The position numbers and the translations under genes were made by a program. The notes under the pieces were generated by a model, which made no database searches, was not told the origin of the DNA, and worked only from the letters and a program-made list of their open reading frames with translations. From positions 1 through 35,590 of the forward strand of contig JABSQY010000011.1 in the NCBI GenBank assembly GCA_013215525.1: a DNA stretch of 35,590 nucleotides. Reading direction: 5' to 3'. The DNA is from Nanoarchaeales archaeon (GTDB taxonomy: Archaea; Nanobdellota; Nanobdellia; Woesearchaeales; UBA583). Shown here one piece after another: positions 1 through 8,104 of this stretch. The first letter of the stretch is position 1. Each line of letters opens with the position of its first letter.

Positions 1-2
1 AT

Positions 3-188
3 TTGAAAACATTTCAATTAAATTCAGCATTAAATCTACTAAATGAGGTTAATTCAAATAATTTAATTATATCTGATTTAATTATAAAACAAGAAAACAT
101 TATTCAAACTGTAGATAATAAAGTATTTTATGGAATGCTTTTATTATTTGTATCATTTTTTTTTTATATATTTTTGAGAAAAGAATAA
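3..188 (+). CDS. Small tail-anchored-like membrane protein, probably 5' partial
   Basis: The frame is open from the left edge of the window, so the true start probably lies outside; the first in-frame candidate is a TTG at base 3. The visible 61 residues are polar and helix-prone for about 40 residues, then form one hydrophobic segment (around residues 43-58) ending in a short basic tail (RKE). This is the shape of a C-terminally anchored membrane protein with its bulk in the cytoplasm. No family is recognised. It converges on the recombinase at 199-831 with only 10 bases between the two stop codons. Confidence 0.4.
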   Translation: MKTFQLNSALNLLNEVNSNNLIISDLIIKQENIIQTVDNKVFYGMLLLFVSFFFYIFLRKE

Positions 189-198
189 TATTATATTT

Positions 199-831
199 TT
201 AACTTTCTTTAAACAAAGGTTTAGTATCTAATTCAAATCTCATTCCTTCTTCATCAAGGTCGCTGTACCATTCTAATAATGTTTTAACAGTATCTCCAGT
301 ATTTTGTTGAACTGCTTTAATATCTCTTCCTGCTCTACGAGATAGCCTAATAAATGTGTGTCTGAACCAATGAGAACTAACTTTATCAGCAAACTTGAAT
401 TCTATATTATGACTCCATTTTTTTACTATCCTATTACAAGTTTTTTCACTATATGGAAACAATTCTCTACTCTTAATTTCTAATTTTTGTCTTTCTTTTA
501 ACCACATTTTTAACAAAGGAGTGATTGTAGTAGGAAAATAAACCCATCTCCATTCATCTTTTTTAAAATCATATGTTTCAATTCTATTATTATCCCAATC
601 TATTCTATCAATTTCTTGACCAAGGCTTCTAACTTTCCCCCTTTTTTTCTGTCCTACAATATCAGAGATTCTAATTCCGAGGTTGGAGTGCCAAGTCATA
701 TAAAATTTATCTCTAACATTATCTGGAGAATTTAATAATTTTGCTAAATTTTCAGAATTAAAATATTTGTCCGCTTTGAGTATTTTATTAGACACAACTA
801 ACTGATTTTTCATTTTATTTATAAACCTCAT
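199..831 (-). CDS. Compact tyrosine recombinase (catalytic domain only)
   Basis: DNA strand-exchange enzyme of the phage integrase/Xer superfamily. Visible landmarks are an arginine in GIRISDIVG, the H-x-x-R box in SHWFRHTF, and a candidate nucleophilic tyrosine in LLEWYSDLDEE near the C-terminus. At 210 residues it lacks most of the N-terminal core-binding domain usual in integrases, so it is either a naturally minimal recombinase or a 5'-shortened remnant. The second conserved His/Trp position before the tyrosine is not obvious. It lies directly downstream of a second recombinase on the same strand, with a perfect palindrome between them. Start is uncertain: the ATG at 831 gives the longest form, and a later ATG is at 813. 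Confidence 0.75.
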   Translation of the reverse strand: MRFINKMKNQLVVSNKILKADKYFNSENLAKLLNSPDNVRDKFYMTWHSNLGIRISDIVGQKKRGKVRSLGQEIDRIDWDNNRIETYDFKKDEWRWVYFPTTITPLLKMWLKERQKLEIKSRELFPYSEKTCNRIVKKWSHNIEFKFADKVSSHWFRHTFIRLSRRAGRDIKAVQQNTGDTVKTLLEWYSDLDEEGMRFELDTKPLFKES

Positions 832-848
832 AAAAATTAGTTTGATTT

Positions 849-877
849 TTGTCCGTTTCTACAATAGAAACGGACAA
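849..877. repeat. Perfect 12-5-12 inverted repeat between two recombinase genes
   Basis: Bases 849-860 (TTGTCCGTTTCT) are the exact reverse complement of 866-877, around the 5-base spacer ACAAT. The arms are richer in G+C than the flanks. The site sits in the short gap between the two tyrosine recombinase genes. Two 11-13 bp arms around a 5-8 bp spacer is the geometry of recombinase core sites such as dif or lox, so a recombination site is possible (inference). A transcription terminator for the upstream integrase is the alternative, although no T-run follows on the minus strand. Confidence 0.8.
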
Positions 878-894
878 TATATTTTTTACCATTT

Positions 895-2376
895 TTAAGC
901 CAGTTTACCAAATTCATTCTCCTTATGAATTTCTTCAAACTTTTCCCTAAGGAGTGGATTTTCCATTATTGAATTAATTAAACCATTATCTAGCCCTTTT
1001 GAAACATCTAGATTATTAAAAATTCCAGGACTCATTAAAATTTTCATAAATTTCAACTCATCTTCTTTTAGTTTATGTAATTTTTTTGCTTCATTTTCAT
1101 CTAATACAGCACCACAACCACAATATCTAACTTCTGGCGAATGTTCAAATAATTCTGGTCTCTCTGGAAATCTTTCTTCGCAAATAACACATATTCTTTT
1201 ATCCATTGCTGTATCTACTTTTTTTGTTTTATTAATATCAATACCGTGAAATTTTAAAATTTTATCACTTACTGCTTCTTCACCATAGTGAACATACCTT
1301 TTATACATATTAGAATTTTCACTCCATCCACTAAATATTCTTAAATCTCTTTCATTTAATCCTTGTGTTCTATATAGTGAATCTATTTTACTGTGTCTGA
1401 AAAAATGTAAATTTGTTTTCTTATTTAATTTAATTAATTTAGCAGAACGATTAATGATGTCTTGACAAGCAACATTAGAAAGCCTTCCAAATCTATTTTG
1501 ATAACACATAGATAAAAATAGAGGAGCATTTAATTCATCCTTATATTTATGTTCATTAATTAATTTCCTTATGTAAGGTAATGAATTAACTAATATAACT
1601 CTTCTTTCTCCAGTTTTTCCATCTAATTTAATAAATCCATATTTACCTAAATCTTCAATAGAACCAATGTTACAAGCAACTAATTCACCAATTCTTGCTC
1701 CACTTTCATATAATAATGAAATTATACATTTATTTCTAGCACCAACTGTTCCACCAATTAGATTTTTTATATCTTGAGGAGTTAATACTTCATTAGGTGC
1801 TATACTTTTAATATTATCAGAACTATTATTAATTTGTAGATTCGAAACTAATTTAGGGATTTTTCCCATTACAAAATTATCTTTGTTATATGACCAAATA
1901 TAAAACCTTTTAATAGTGATAAGGTATAAATCAATTGTTTTTTGAGAAATTTTAGGTGATTTATTTCTTTGTTTATGTGTTAATGGGTTTCTAGGAATTT
2001 CAATTCCAAAACTTTTTAATTTTTTTTCTCTTATTTCAATTCTTTGCTGTGTAGTTGTTTTTTTAAAATTAATTTTATAATTATCTATATCTTCTTTTGT
2101 AGCATCTATTAAATTTTTTTCAATATATTCTCCAAATTTAATTATATTATTTACATATCTAAGTATAGATTGTTTACTTCCAATTATTTTATAATCAAAT
2201 CTTCGACCATAATCATCAGTATATGTCTGTTTAGTTCTACTTTCCAAAAAATCAACATATAAATACATTTCTTTTTTATTATTTTCATTCAATAAGGGAT
2301 TTTTTTCAATTAAGTTTTCTATTCTCCTATTGTAAAATTCTTCTACTATATCTTTATACTCTTTGTGTTGCTTCAT
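895..2376 (-). CDS. Tyrosine recombinase/integrase with C-terminal zinc-ribbon-like segment
   Basis: Full-length site-specific recombinase of 493 residues. An N-terminal helical core-binding region is followed by the catalytic domain: first arginine in YESGARIGELVA, a beta-hairpin lysine in LDGKTGERRV, the H-x-x-R box in LHFFRHSKID, a tryptophan in the second His/Trp position (SGWSENS) and the nucleophile in MYKRYVHYG. After the catalytic domain comes a C-x2-C ... C-x-C cluster (CVICEERF and CGCGAV), a probable zinc ribbon of the kind seen in some archaeal integrases. The ATG at 2376 has an A/T-rich TATA-like stretch about 26 bases upstream, consistent with a leaderless transcript. Confidence 0.9.
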   Translation of the reverse strand: MKQHKEYKDIVEEFYNRRIENLIEKNPLLNENNKKEMYLYVDFLESRTKQTYTDDYGRRFDYKIIGSKQSILRYVNNIIKFGEYIEKNLIDATKEDIDNYKINFKKTTTQQRIEIREKKLKSFGIEIPRNPLTHKQRNKSPKISQKTIDLYLITIKRFYIWSYNKDNFVMGKIPKLVSNLQINNSSDNIKSIAPNEVLTPQDIKNLIGGTVGARNKCIISLLYESGARIGELVACNIGSIEDLGKYGFIKLDGKTGERRVILVNSLPYIRKLINEHKYKDELNAPLFLSMCYQNRFGRLSNVACQDIINRSAKLIKLNKKTNLHFFRHSKIDSLYRTQGLNERDLRIFSGWSENSNMYKRYVHYGEEAVSDKILKFHGIDINKTKKVDTAMDKRICVICEERFPERPELFEHSPEVRYCGCGAVLDENEAKKLHKLKEDELKFMKILMSPGIFNNLDVSKGLDNGLINSIMENPLLREKFEEIHKENEFGKLA

Positions 2377-2541
2377 TTTTAATTATGTTAATACTTTATC
2401 ATAATTATATTTTTACTGGTTCTCACTGAGACCCACATATTATTGGGTATCAATATTGAAATTCAATCCTTACTTTCACAAAGCAGATGCTTATGAAATC
2501 AAAGATATTCACAAAGTATCAATTAAAAATTTTATTTAAAA
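2377..2541. other. Intergenic region with integrase promoter and small inverted repeats
   Basis: Holds the minus-strand promoter of the integrase and, around 2418-2445, short complementary blocks (an imperfect GGTTCTCA/TGAGACC pair and ACCCA/TGGGT), then a small palindrome ATTGAAATTCAAT near 2455. I see no tRNA or coding frame. The position next to an integrase makes it a plausible attachment or excisionase-binding region, but nothing proves this. Confidence 0.35.
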
Positions 2542-3018
2542 TTATAATAATTCTTCAATGTATCTTTCTAATTTCTCTGGAACTGTTGTAGGTTTAAATC
2601 TGTTTACAGGTGTACCTTCTTTATCAATTAAAAACTTTGTAAAATTCCATTTGATTGAATTTGTTAATGCTCCTTGTTGCATTTCTTTTAGATATGTATA
2701 TAATGGATTTTCATTATTTCCATTTACTTCAATTTTTTCCATCATTGGAAAAGTTACACCAAAGTCAATCATACAACCTTCTTGAATTGCTTGAGAATTA
2801 CCAGGCTCTTGATTTCCAAATTGATTACATGGGAATCCAATTACTACGAAATCTTTTGATTTATATTTATTATATAATTTTTCTAATCCTTCGAATTGTT
2901 TTGTAAATCCACATTTACTTGCTGTATTCACAATTAAAACAACTTTACCTTTAAAATCATTTAATGAAATTTCTTCACCTTTAATATTCTGTACTTTGAA
3001 ATCATAAATTTTTGTCAT
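2542..3018 (-). CDS. Glutathione-peroxidase-family thiol peroxidase
   Basis: Thioredoxin-fold peroxidase that reduces hydroperoxides. The peroxidatic cysteine is in NTASKCGFT, followed by the conserved FPCNQFGNQEPG and KWNFTKFL segments that supply the catalytic Gln and Trp. A second cysteine in EGCMIDFGVTFP occupies the resolving position of thioredoxin-dependent members, so glutathione need not be the reductant. The frame opens at 3039, but homologues begin near MTKIYDFKV, so I use the ATG at 3018, which has an A/T box about 26 bases upstream. The family is mainly bacterial and eukaryotic, so lateral acquisition next to the integrase is plausible. Confidence 0.9.
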   Translation of the reverse strand: MTKIYDFKVQNIKGEEISLNDFKGKVVLIVNTASKCGFTKQFEGLEKLYNKYKSKDFVVIGFPCNQFGNQEPGNSQAIQEGCMIDFGVTFPMMEKIEVNGNNENPLYTYLKEMQQGALTNSIKWNFTKFLIDKEGTPVNRFKPTTVPEKLERYIEELL

Positions 3019-3130
3019 AAGAATAATTCCTTTTGACACTTAATAAAGATTTATCACTTTAATTATTTACAAGTAGTGTAACTCAAATTTTGTATAGATT
3101 AATATGTATTTAATTAAAGAAGTGAATTAT

Positions 3131-3496
3131 TTATCTTCTTCTTTTTGAATTAATTGCAACAGCTTGGTCTATATAGTACTTTAATATCTCTGTGTCTGCT
3201 TTGTGCATTATTAAACTACGCATTTCTCTTCCAGTTCCAGTTAATAGTTTGAATCTATCTTTCATTTTAATTCCTTTTAAAAATGTAATTTCTACAGTTT
3301 GCTTCATTGTTCTCATATTACAAATTGGTCCATTGTCGTCAGCGAATGTTGTAATGATTGATTTTTGTAGTTCTAACATTTGAGGGTATGATAATAATAC
3401 TTCTCTTATGTCTAGAAATAAATTCTTACTTGATGATTCTAAGTCTTTTTCGAACTGTGTTTGTGGTTCTTTGTATTTATCAAATTCTTCTTCCAT
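3131..3496 (-). CDS. DUF1801/YdhG-like protein
   Basis: A 121-residue soluble protein. The central and C-terminal part (VEITFLKGIKMKDRFKLL, TGTGREMRSLIMHK, then a helix ending ...AINSKRRR) matches the pattern of the DUF1801/YdhG fold, whose molecular function is not established. A TATA-like run lies about 20-25 bases before the ATG at 3496. It sits between the peroxidase and YwbE on the same strand, but each gene appears to have its own promoter. Confidence 0.65.
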   Translation of the reverse strand: MEEEFDKYKEPQTQFEKDLESSSKNLFLDIREVLLSYPQMLELQKSIITTFADDNGPICNMRTMKQTVEITFLKGIKMKDRFKLLTGTGREMRSLIMHKADTEILKYYIDQAVAINSKRRR

Positions 3497-3560
3497 TTTT
3501 ATTTATTTTATATATAATTATTTTTTATTACTATTTATGTGTTTATTTTTACTATTATTG

Positions 3561-3752
3561 TCAATATATTTCTTTTACTCTTCCAACTTGTCCACACTCA
3601 AGCATTACCTTGATGCCGTGGTGGTGATTTGGAGAATTAGTTAATATTTTAGATACACATCCTTTTGTAATCTTTCCAGAACGCTGGTCTTGTTTTAATA
3701 CAATTCCTACATCTAGACCAGATTTGATATTATCTCTAATTGTTCCACTCAT
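3561..3752 (-). CDS. YwbE family protein
   Basis: A 63-residue protein matching the small YwbE (DUF2196) family over its whole length: IKSGLDVGIVLKQDQRSGK, then a HHHGIKVMLECGQVGRV block. The predicted fold is a short beta-barrel; the biological role is unknown. The start at 3752 has a TATA-like TTATAA about 26 bases upstream. The family is best known from bacteria, which fits the bacterial-like character of this cluster. Confidence 0.85.
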   Translation of the reverse strand: MSGTIRDNIKSGLDVGIVLKQDQRSGKITKGCVSKILTNSPNHHHGIKVMLECGQVGRVKEIY

Positions 3753-3833
3753 AAATAATATATCTGTTTATTGTGTTATAAGTGTATGTTATTATTTAAT
3801 AAAATAGTATAAGTATGGTATACATATAGTATA

Positions 3834-3872
3834 ATTATATAGTAAAATTATATAGTAAAATTATATAGTAAA
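3834..3872. repeat. Three tandem copies of a 13-bp A/T-rich unit
   Basis: ATTATATAGTAAA occurs three times without a gap, followed by a partial fourth copy. The unit is too short and lacks spacers, so this is not CRISPR. It lies in the 325-base gene-free stretch 3753-4077. Confidence 0.9.
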
Positions 3873-3910
3873 ATTAAATCATTTATTTTAAGTAGTTAGA
3901 ATTATTTGGT

Positions 3911-4016
3911 TTGCCAGACTACATAATGTAGAATTACAGGCAGATTGATGTGCAAAGCACAAGTAAAAAAAGTTTAATTTGTTTTATAAAAGTTGTTATT
4001 TTATAAGTAATTAAAC
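3911..4016. other. Structured intergenic block, possible small RNA
   Basis: This part of the 3753-4077 gap carries several hairpins: CTACA-TAA-TGTAG (3919-3931) nested inside TGCC/GGCA (3912-3915 with 3939-3942); TGTGC-AAA-GCACA (3949-3961); and a two-part stem in which 3972-3979 pairs with 4009-4016 and 3984-3991 pairs with 3999-4006. No reading frame is credible. The series of stems suggests a non-coding RNA or a compound terminator for the minus-strand gene ending at 4078. No known RNA family is recognised. Confidence 0.4.
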
Positions 4017-4077
4017 AAATATTGAAATTATGAGTATTAAATGATATATTCATTAAATTAATTAAATAGTGTAACAA

Positions 4078-5232
4078 TTATAAATCAAGTGTTACTAATG
4101 GGACAAATCTTTCATCTTCATTAAATGCGCCGTGTGTTGCTTTTTGTATATTTGAGGTTGAATCAAATAATACATAGTTATCCCTCATGATTAGTATATA
4201 ATCTCCAACTCTGTCAAAAAGTTTCGGGTTTGGAGTTCCTAGTCCATAGAAATTATCATTTATTATATCTTCTCCTTTAATACACCAACAATATTTAGAT
4301 AATTTATTTTTTACTATTTTTAAAAATTTATCTACTTTATTTGGTTTTACATAACAATTTCTAACTCTTGGTTCTCCAGTTATTGGGATTGATAAACATT
4401 CCTCCAATCCTACTATATTTTCAATAAAAATTTGAGAGTCTTTATCATAATCTATCATTCCATGGTCTGATGTTATTATTAACTTTGTTTTTGTATTTTT
4501 AATATTTTTGGAAAGTTCTCTTATTTGATTATCTATTGTTTCAAAGAATAAATTTGTTTTAGGAGTCCCAACTCCTGAAATATGTTGAATTGAATCAAAT
4601 TCATCTAAATATGCGTGTATATATCTTCTATTTTTTGATTTTTGATTTATTAAATCTTTTAATTCAGGGAGGACATGTATGTCTGTTTCAGTTGGAATTA
4701 TTTTTGTGTTTGATGCTACATAATTTATAAATTTTCTTTTTGATTTTTCTTTTTCAATTATTGTGTAACAATCACTTTTAAAATCTTTATGATAAGATTC
4801 AATTTCTAATATGTTGTCTATTATTAAATTATTTTCTGATACTTGTTCATCATTATCATAATTAGTAAAAGGTAGTATTTTAACTATAGATTTTGTTTCT
4901 TTTAGATACATTGTCCATCCTGTAAGTCCGTGTTGTTGTGGTGGATATCCTACTTGGAAAGCAGTGTTTGCGCAGGTTGTTGCTGCTAAAAAAGTTGTTG
5001 AAAGTTTTGTTTTAAGATGTTTATATAAAAACGAGTCTTTTTGTGTTTTAAGATAGTTATATCCAAGACCATCAATCACAATTAATACAATATTATCATA
5101 TTTACTAAGTTCTCTTGAGTCTAATGCTTTTAGTTCATTATATTTATGTTTTTTTCCAAAATTATTTGAAATTGAACTCATTAAATTAATAATATTATTC
5201 TCTTTATAGTTTGGTTTTTCAAAGTCATACAT
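4078..5232 (-). CDS. Alkaline-phosphatase-fold nucleotide pyrophosphatase/phosphodiesterase
   Basis: Metal-dependent hydrolase of the alkaline phosphatase superfamily, nearest to the type I phosphodiesterase/nucleotide pyrophosphatase branch. Metal-binding aspartate is in NIVLIVIDGLGYN, the nucleophilic threonine in FLAATTCANTAF, further ligands in DEFDSIQHI and in LIITSDHGMIDYD, and a late histidine in KATHGAF. There is no signal peptide, so it is probably cytoplasmic. Substrate cannot be told from sequence. The frame opens at 5244; I prefer the ATG at 5232, because the TATA-like box at 5257-5266 is too close to 5244 for a leaderless start. Confidence 0.8.
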   Translation of the reverse strand: MYDFEKPNYKENNIINLMSSISNNFGKKHKYNELKALDSRELSKYDNIVLIVIDGLGYNYLKTQKDSFLYKHLKTKLSTTFLAATTCANTAFQVGYPPQQHGLTGWTMYLKETKSIVKILPFTNYDNDEQVSENNLIIDNILEIESYHKDFKSDCYTIIEKEKSKRKFINYVASNTKIIPTETDIHVLPELKDLINQKSKNRRYIHAYLDEFDSIQHISGVGTPKTNLFFETIDNQIRELSKNIKNTKTKLIITSDHGMIDYDKDSQIFIENIVGLEECLSIPITGEPRVRNCYVKPNKVDKFLKIVKNKLSKYCWCIKGEDIINDNFYGLGTPNPKLFDRVGDYILIMRDNYVLFDSTSNIQKATHGAFNEDERFVPLVTLDL

Positions 5233-5405
5233 TATAAAAAACACTCTGAGATTATTCCTTTATAAGCTTATTTATTATTTGTATGTAGTAGATGAAATTT
5301 TCTAAAATAGTAATTATGAATTAAATAAAAAATAATTATATGGGAATATAATATTATTTTTATTAATAAATGTTAAATATTTTAGTTTATAATTTTATTA
5401 TTTTA

Positions 5406-6314
5406 TTATTCAAAGAAATCTTTTCCATTCATAATTTCTAATGGAAGATTTGGTTCTGGACCTTCAAGATAACTCTTTAAGTCTTTAGATTGTCTTCTTA
5501 GTTTTTCTTCGTGTCCTAATATTAATAATGTGTTTCCGCTGGCAAGCCCTAAATCCTTACATATTTTTCCCTCTCTATATAATCTTACATCACCAAGTGG
5601 CCCAGATCTATCGTCAACGTGATTTTCATTAAATTTCCATATGTCTACCATTCTGTCACCATCCATATCCCATATAATTGTAATTATGTATGTTGAATCG
5701 TCGTAGTATGAATCTGATTTTATTATGTTTACAATATAATCTTCTACTTCTTTTTTATTCATTCCTTTGTATGAATTTTTTGCATCTACATCAGGCCATA
5801 CAATTATTTGCATTTTATCATTAAAAAAGTCTAAACTATTGTAAAAGGAATGATTTGGTTTGTATTCGAATTCTAGGTTTGGTAGATGACCTTGTTCCCA
5901 TATACTTTTAAAAAGTTGTTTTTGAGATTTTGCAAATGATTCATCTTCTATTATTAATAATCTTTCAGAGTTGTATATTGCAACAGTATTGTCAAATATT
6001 AGTATTTCGTCATCAATTGTGTATATGTCTTTAGGAACGTATCTAAAGTTCATAAGTAGGTTTACAAATTCTTTGTTGCTTGTAAATTTTGCAACTGATT
6101 GTGTGTTTGTGATTTGGTTAAATTTGATGTTGTTATTTAGAAAATTCTTTCTTAGTGTTTCTGCTTTTTGTTTGTCAAATAAGTCTGACATGTCTGTTTT
6201 TTCAAATATAAATATTTCTTTATCTTTTGAGTTAGAAGATTTTAAAGTGATATCGTATAAGTCTTGCTGTGTTACAGGTTTTATTGTTGATATATAATTA
6301 TTCTGTTTTTTCAT
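5406..6314 (-). CDS. Unknown protein with a dockerin/EF-hand-like DxDGD loop
   Basis: About 302 residues with no recognised family. In the C-terminal half, WDMDGDRMVDIW has the D-x-D-G-D-x3-D spacing of calcium-binding loops (dockerin or FG-GAP type), which is the only functional hint; a chance match is possible. There is no signal peptide or membrane segment. The frame is open to 6392, but the start is placed at 6314 (MKKQNN) because a strong TATA-like box at 6334-6345 is centred about 26 bases upstream. With that start it does not overlap the HEYGH gene. Confidence 0.7.
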   Translation of the reverse strand: MKKQNNYISTIKPVTQQDLYDITLKSSNSKDKEIFIFEKTDMSDLFDKQKAETLRKNFLNNNIKFNQITNTQSVAKFTSNKEFVNLLMNFRYVPKDIYTIDDEILIFDNTVAIYNSERLLIIEDESFAKSQKQLFKSIWEQGHLPNLEFEYKPNHSFYNSLDFFNDKMQIIVWPDVDAKNSYKGMNKKEVEDYIVNIIKSDSYYDDSTYIITIIWDMDGDRMVDIWKFNENHVDDRSGPLGDVRLYREGKICKDLGLASGNTLLILGHEEKLRRQSKDLKSYLEGPEPNLPLEIMNGKDFFE

Positions 6315-6372
6315 ATTAATTGAAATTGAATAATAATATATATTAATTGAGGTTGACAAAAATTTGTAGTTT

Positions 6373-6783
6373 TTATTTATTTCTAACACCACCTAATTCA
6401 TCAGCCCATTTTTCAGGATATGAATTTTCATATTGTTTATATGTGAATTTTTTATCTACACTTAATCTGATTGCTTGAAATACTGATGGAATTCCTATAA
6501 TTATAATATATAGTGGACCTGTGTAGTATCCTTGTAGTGTGTGTCCGTATTCGTGTTTTATAAGTTCATTATCTAATTTACTTTCATTAATAAAAATAAA
6601 TTTTCCTAAAGAAATTCCAATTAAAAGTTTTGTATCGCGTGTTGTAATTAATGTTATGTCTTTGTGTTGCGTAACATTTGCTATATCTTTTCTAAGTTTT
6701 AATATTATATATAATAAAATTCCCAATAAAGTCTGTGGAAGACACCAAGTCCAAAGTATAATATTTCTTAAAAAATAGTTCAT
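6373..6783 (-). CDS. Small membrane protein with HEYGH zinc-peptidase motif
   Basis: 136 residues: a hydrophobic N-terminal segment (about residues 8-28), a soluble stretch, the zincin-type motif ELIKHEYGHTLQGYY (around residue 78), a second hydrophobic segment (GPLYIIIIGIPSV) and a C-terminal PEKWADELGG, whose glutamate could be the third metal ligand. The combination of HEYGH, a GPLY/IP membrane segment and a W-A/D-x-LGG tail is shared with small uncharacterised bacterial membrane proteins known to me only as hypothetical. Proteolytic activity is inferred, not shown. Confidence 0.7.
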   Translation of the reverse strand: MNYFLRNIILWTWCLPQTLLGILLYIILKLRKDIANVTQHKDITLITTRDTKLLIGISLGKFIFINESKLDNELIKHEYGHTLQGYYTGPLYIIIIGIPSVFQAIRLSVDKKFTYKQYENSYPEKWADELGGVRNK

Positions 6784-6852
6784 AGTATAACCTTTTTTAC
6801 TTTTTATTATTTAAATTACTTTGTTATTAATTCAGATAGTTTTCTATGATTT

Positions 6853-7311
6853 CTATTGTAATATCTCTTGTGTGTTCATTCGTTTTGAATACCATACTTG
6901 GAAGCTTGTGATTGCTACTACAACCATCATCATTACTAGGAAACTTGTACCGAGAACAGAGTAACTGCCTGCGATTGCTTCAAGAACAAATGAGATTGCT
7001 GCTATAATTGCACTAAATATAAATACTGGAATTGCCCATGCTTTACGAAAAATCATTAGAACAGCACCGATGAATGCACCCCATGAACTTAGTGTAAATG
7101 CGATAATGTTAATAGTTGGAACGTTAAGAAAGAATTCAGCTTGCGTGATTGTCATACCTTGAGCAACTAAGCTTTCTACTGTCATACTGAAGAAGTCTAT
7201 ATTGTGGTATGCTCCCATTAGGTTCCAGATTAGTAATACTGCTGCAATTATCCAGAAGGATGTTGGTGTTATTGTACTTGTAGTTTTGTCATTATTTTTT
7301 AGTTTAGTCAT
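6853..7311 (-). CDS. Four-helix membrane protein
   Basis: 152 residues with four hydrophobic segments (roughly residues 17-33, 67-85, 91-108 and 116-138). The elements LLIWNLMGA, a short periplasmic-type loop, then FRKAWAIPVFIFS resemble a small bacterial membrane family of unknown role that is sometimes loosely called a sugar transporter. The start at 7311 has a clear TATA-like box (TTTATAAAC on the minus strand) centred 26 bases upstream, a textbook leaderless arrangement. Confidence 0.75.
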   Translation of the reverse strand: MTKLKNNDKTTSTITPTSFWIIAAVLLIWNLMGAYHNIDFFSMTVESLVAQGMTITQAEFFLNVPTINIIAFTLSSWGAFIGAVLMIFRKAWAIPVFIFSAIIAAISFVLEAIAGSYSVLGTSFLVMMMVVVAITSFQVWYSKRMNTQEILQ

Positions 7312-7393
7312 TAAATTAATTCTATTTAAATTGTTTATAAAGATTTATATTTAAAGTTCGTGTTCGCATTTTCTAATTGAATAATGCGAAAAA

Positions 7394-7972
7394 TTAAAAT
7401 ATTTTAAAATAATCATTTAAGTGTTTTACTCTATGGATTCCTGATGGGAGTTTATCTGAAGTTTGGTTCCAAGGTTTATCTATTAATACTATGTCTCTGT
7501 TTGGCGTTACACATGCTAAGGCGTGAGTTAAGGAGTCCTCTACTAATAAATCAATTCCTATTTTATCACATACATCTCTTTTTGATAAAGGTTTTGAGTT
7601 ATCTTTTGAATAACTATTTACCATATGTATTTCATCAAATTTGTTTGGGAAAAATTTATGTATTGAGTTATATGTTTGTTCTTTAATTTCGTTCTGTCTT
7701 GCAGTAATTATTTCTAAGTTGTGGTGTTTGGATAATTGAGTTATAATTCTTTGAGAGTTTTCAACAACTTGCGCTTGCTCGAAGAATTTTGAATTGTAAT
7801 GTTCAAACATTTTATTAATTGCTTGTTCTCTTGTTCCACCCCAAACTTTCCAGAAATCATAAGATATAAAATCATCAATTGTAAGTTTTGTGTTATAAGT
7901 ATGATTATGAAATTTTATGATAGCTGGAACGTGTTCAAATAAAACATCATCATAATCGAAACCTATTTTCAT
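7394..7972 (-). CDS. HAD-superfamily 5'-nucleotidase-like phosphatase
   Basis: 192 residues with HAD motif I in MKIGFDYDDVL (nucleophile Asp and general-acid Asp), motif II in LEIITARQNE, and motif IV in LLVEDSLTHA. The short cap of helices after motif I and the family length match the 5'(3')-deoxyribonucleotidase/YorS-like branch, so dephosphorylation of a small phosphorylated metabolite, perhaps a nucleotide, is likely. A TATA-like box is centred about 25 bases before the start. It is divergent from the XPD helicase. Confidence 0.8.
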   Translation of the reverse strand: MKIGFDYDDVLFEHVPAIIKFHNHTYNTKLTIDDFISYDFWKVWGGTREQAINKMFEHYNSKFFEQAQVVENSQRIITQLSKHHNLEIITARQNEIKEQTYNSIHKFFPNKFDEIHMVNSYSKDNSKPLSKRDVCDKIGIDLLVEDSLTHALACVTPNRDIVLIDKPWNQTSDKLPSGIHRVKHLNDYFKIF

Positions 7973-8074
7973 ACTTTGAATGTGTGTTTGCGCTTTATAT
8001 ATATTAGTATCTATATTATTTTAAAAGTGTGAACTAAATACTTTTACTAACTTGTCAAAGAATTAACACATCAG

Positions 8075-8083
8075 ATTTAAAAA
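8075..8083 (+). promoter_or_regulatory. TATA-like box that sets the XPD start
   Basis: ATTTAAAAA is centred 26 bases before the ATG at 8105. The longer frame begins with GTG at 8084, directly after the box, which transcription could not include. This places the start at 8105 on a leaderless transcript. Confidence 0.6.
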
Positions 8084-8104
8084 GTGTCACAGCGATTTTT
8101 ATAT

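Noticed and set aside
2418..2445. tRNA fragment or attachment site in a tRNA gene
   Set aside because: The GGTTCTCA/TGAGACC pairing does not give a T-arm with GTTCNANNC, and no acceptor or anticodon arms are found.
3834..3872. Tandem repeat as a CRISPR array
   Set aside because: Units are 13 bp and directly adjacent with no spacers, and no cas genes are nearby.
8084..8104. GTG start for XPD
   Set aside because: It lies one base after the TATA-like box; the ATG at 8105 has correct spacing and matches the usual XPD N-terminus.
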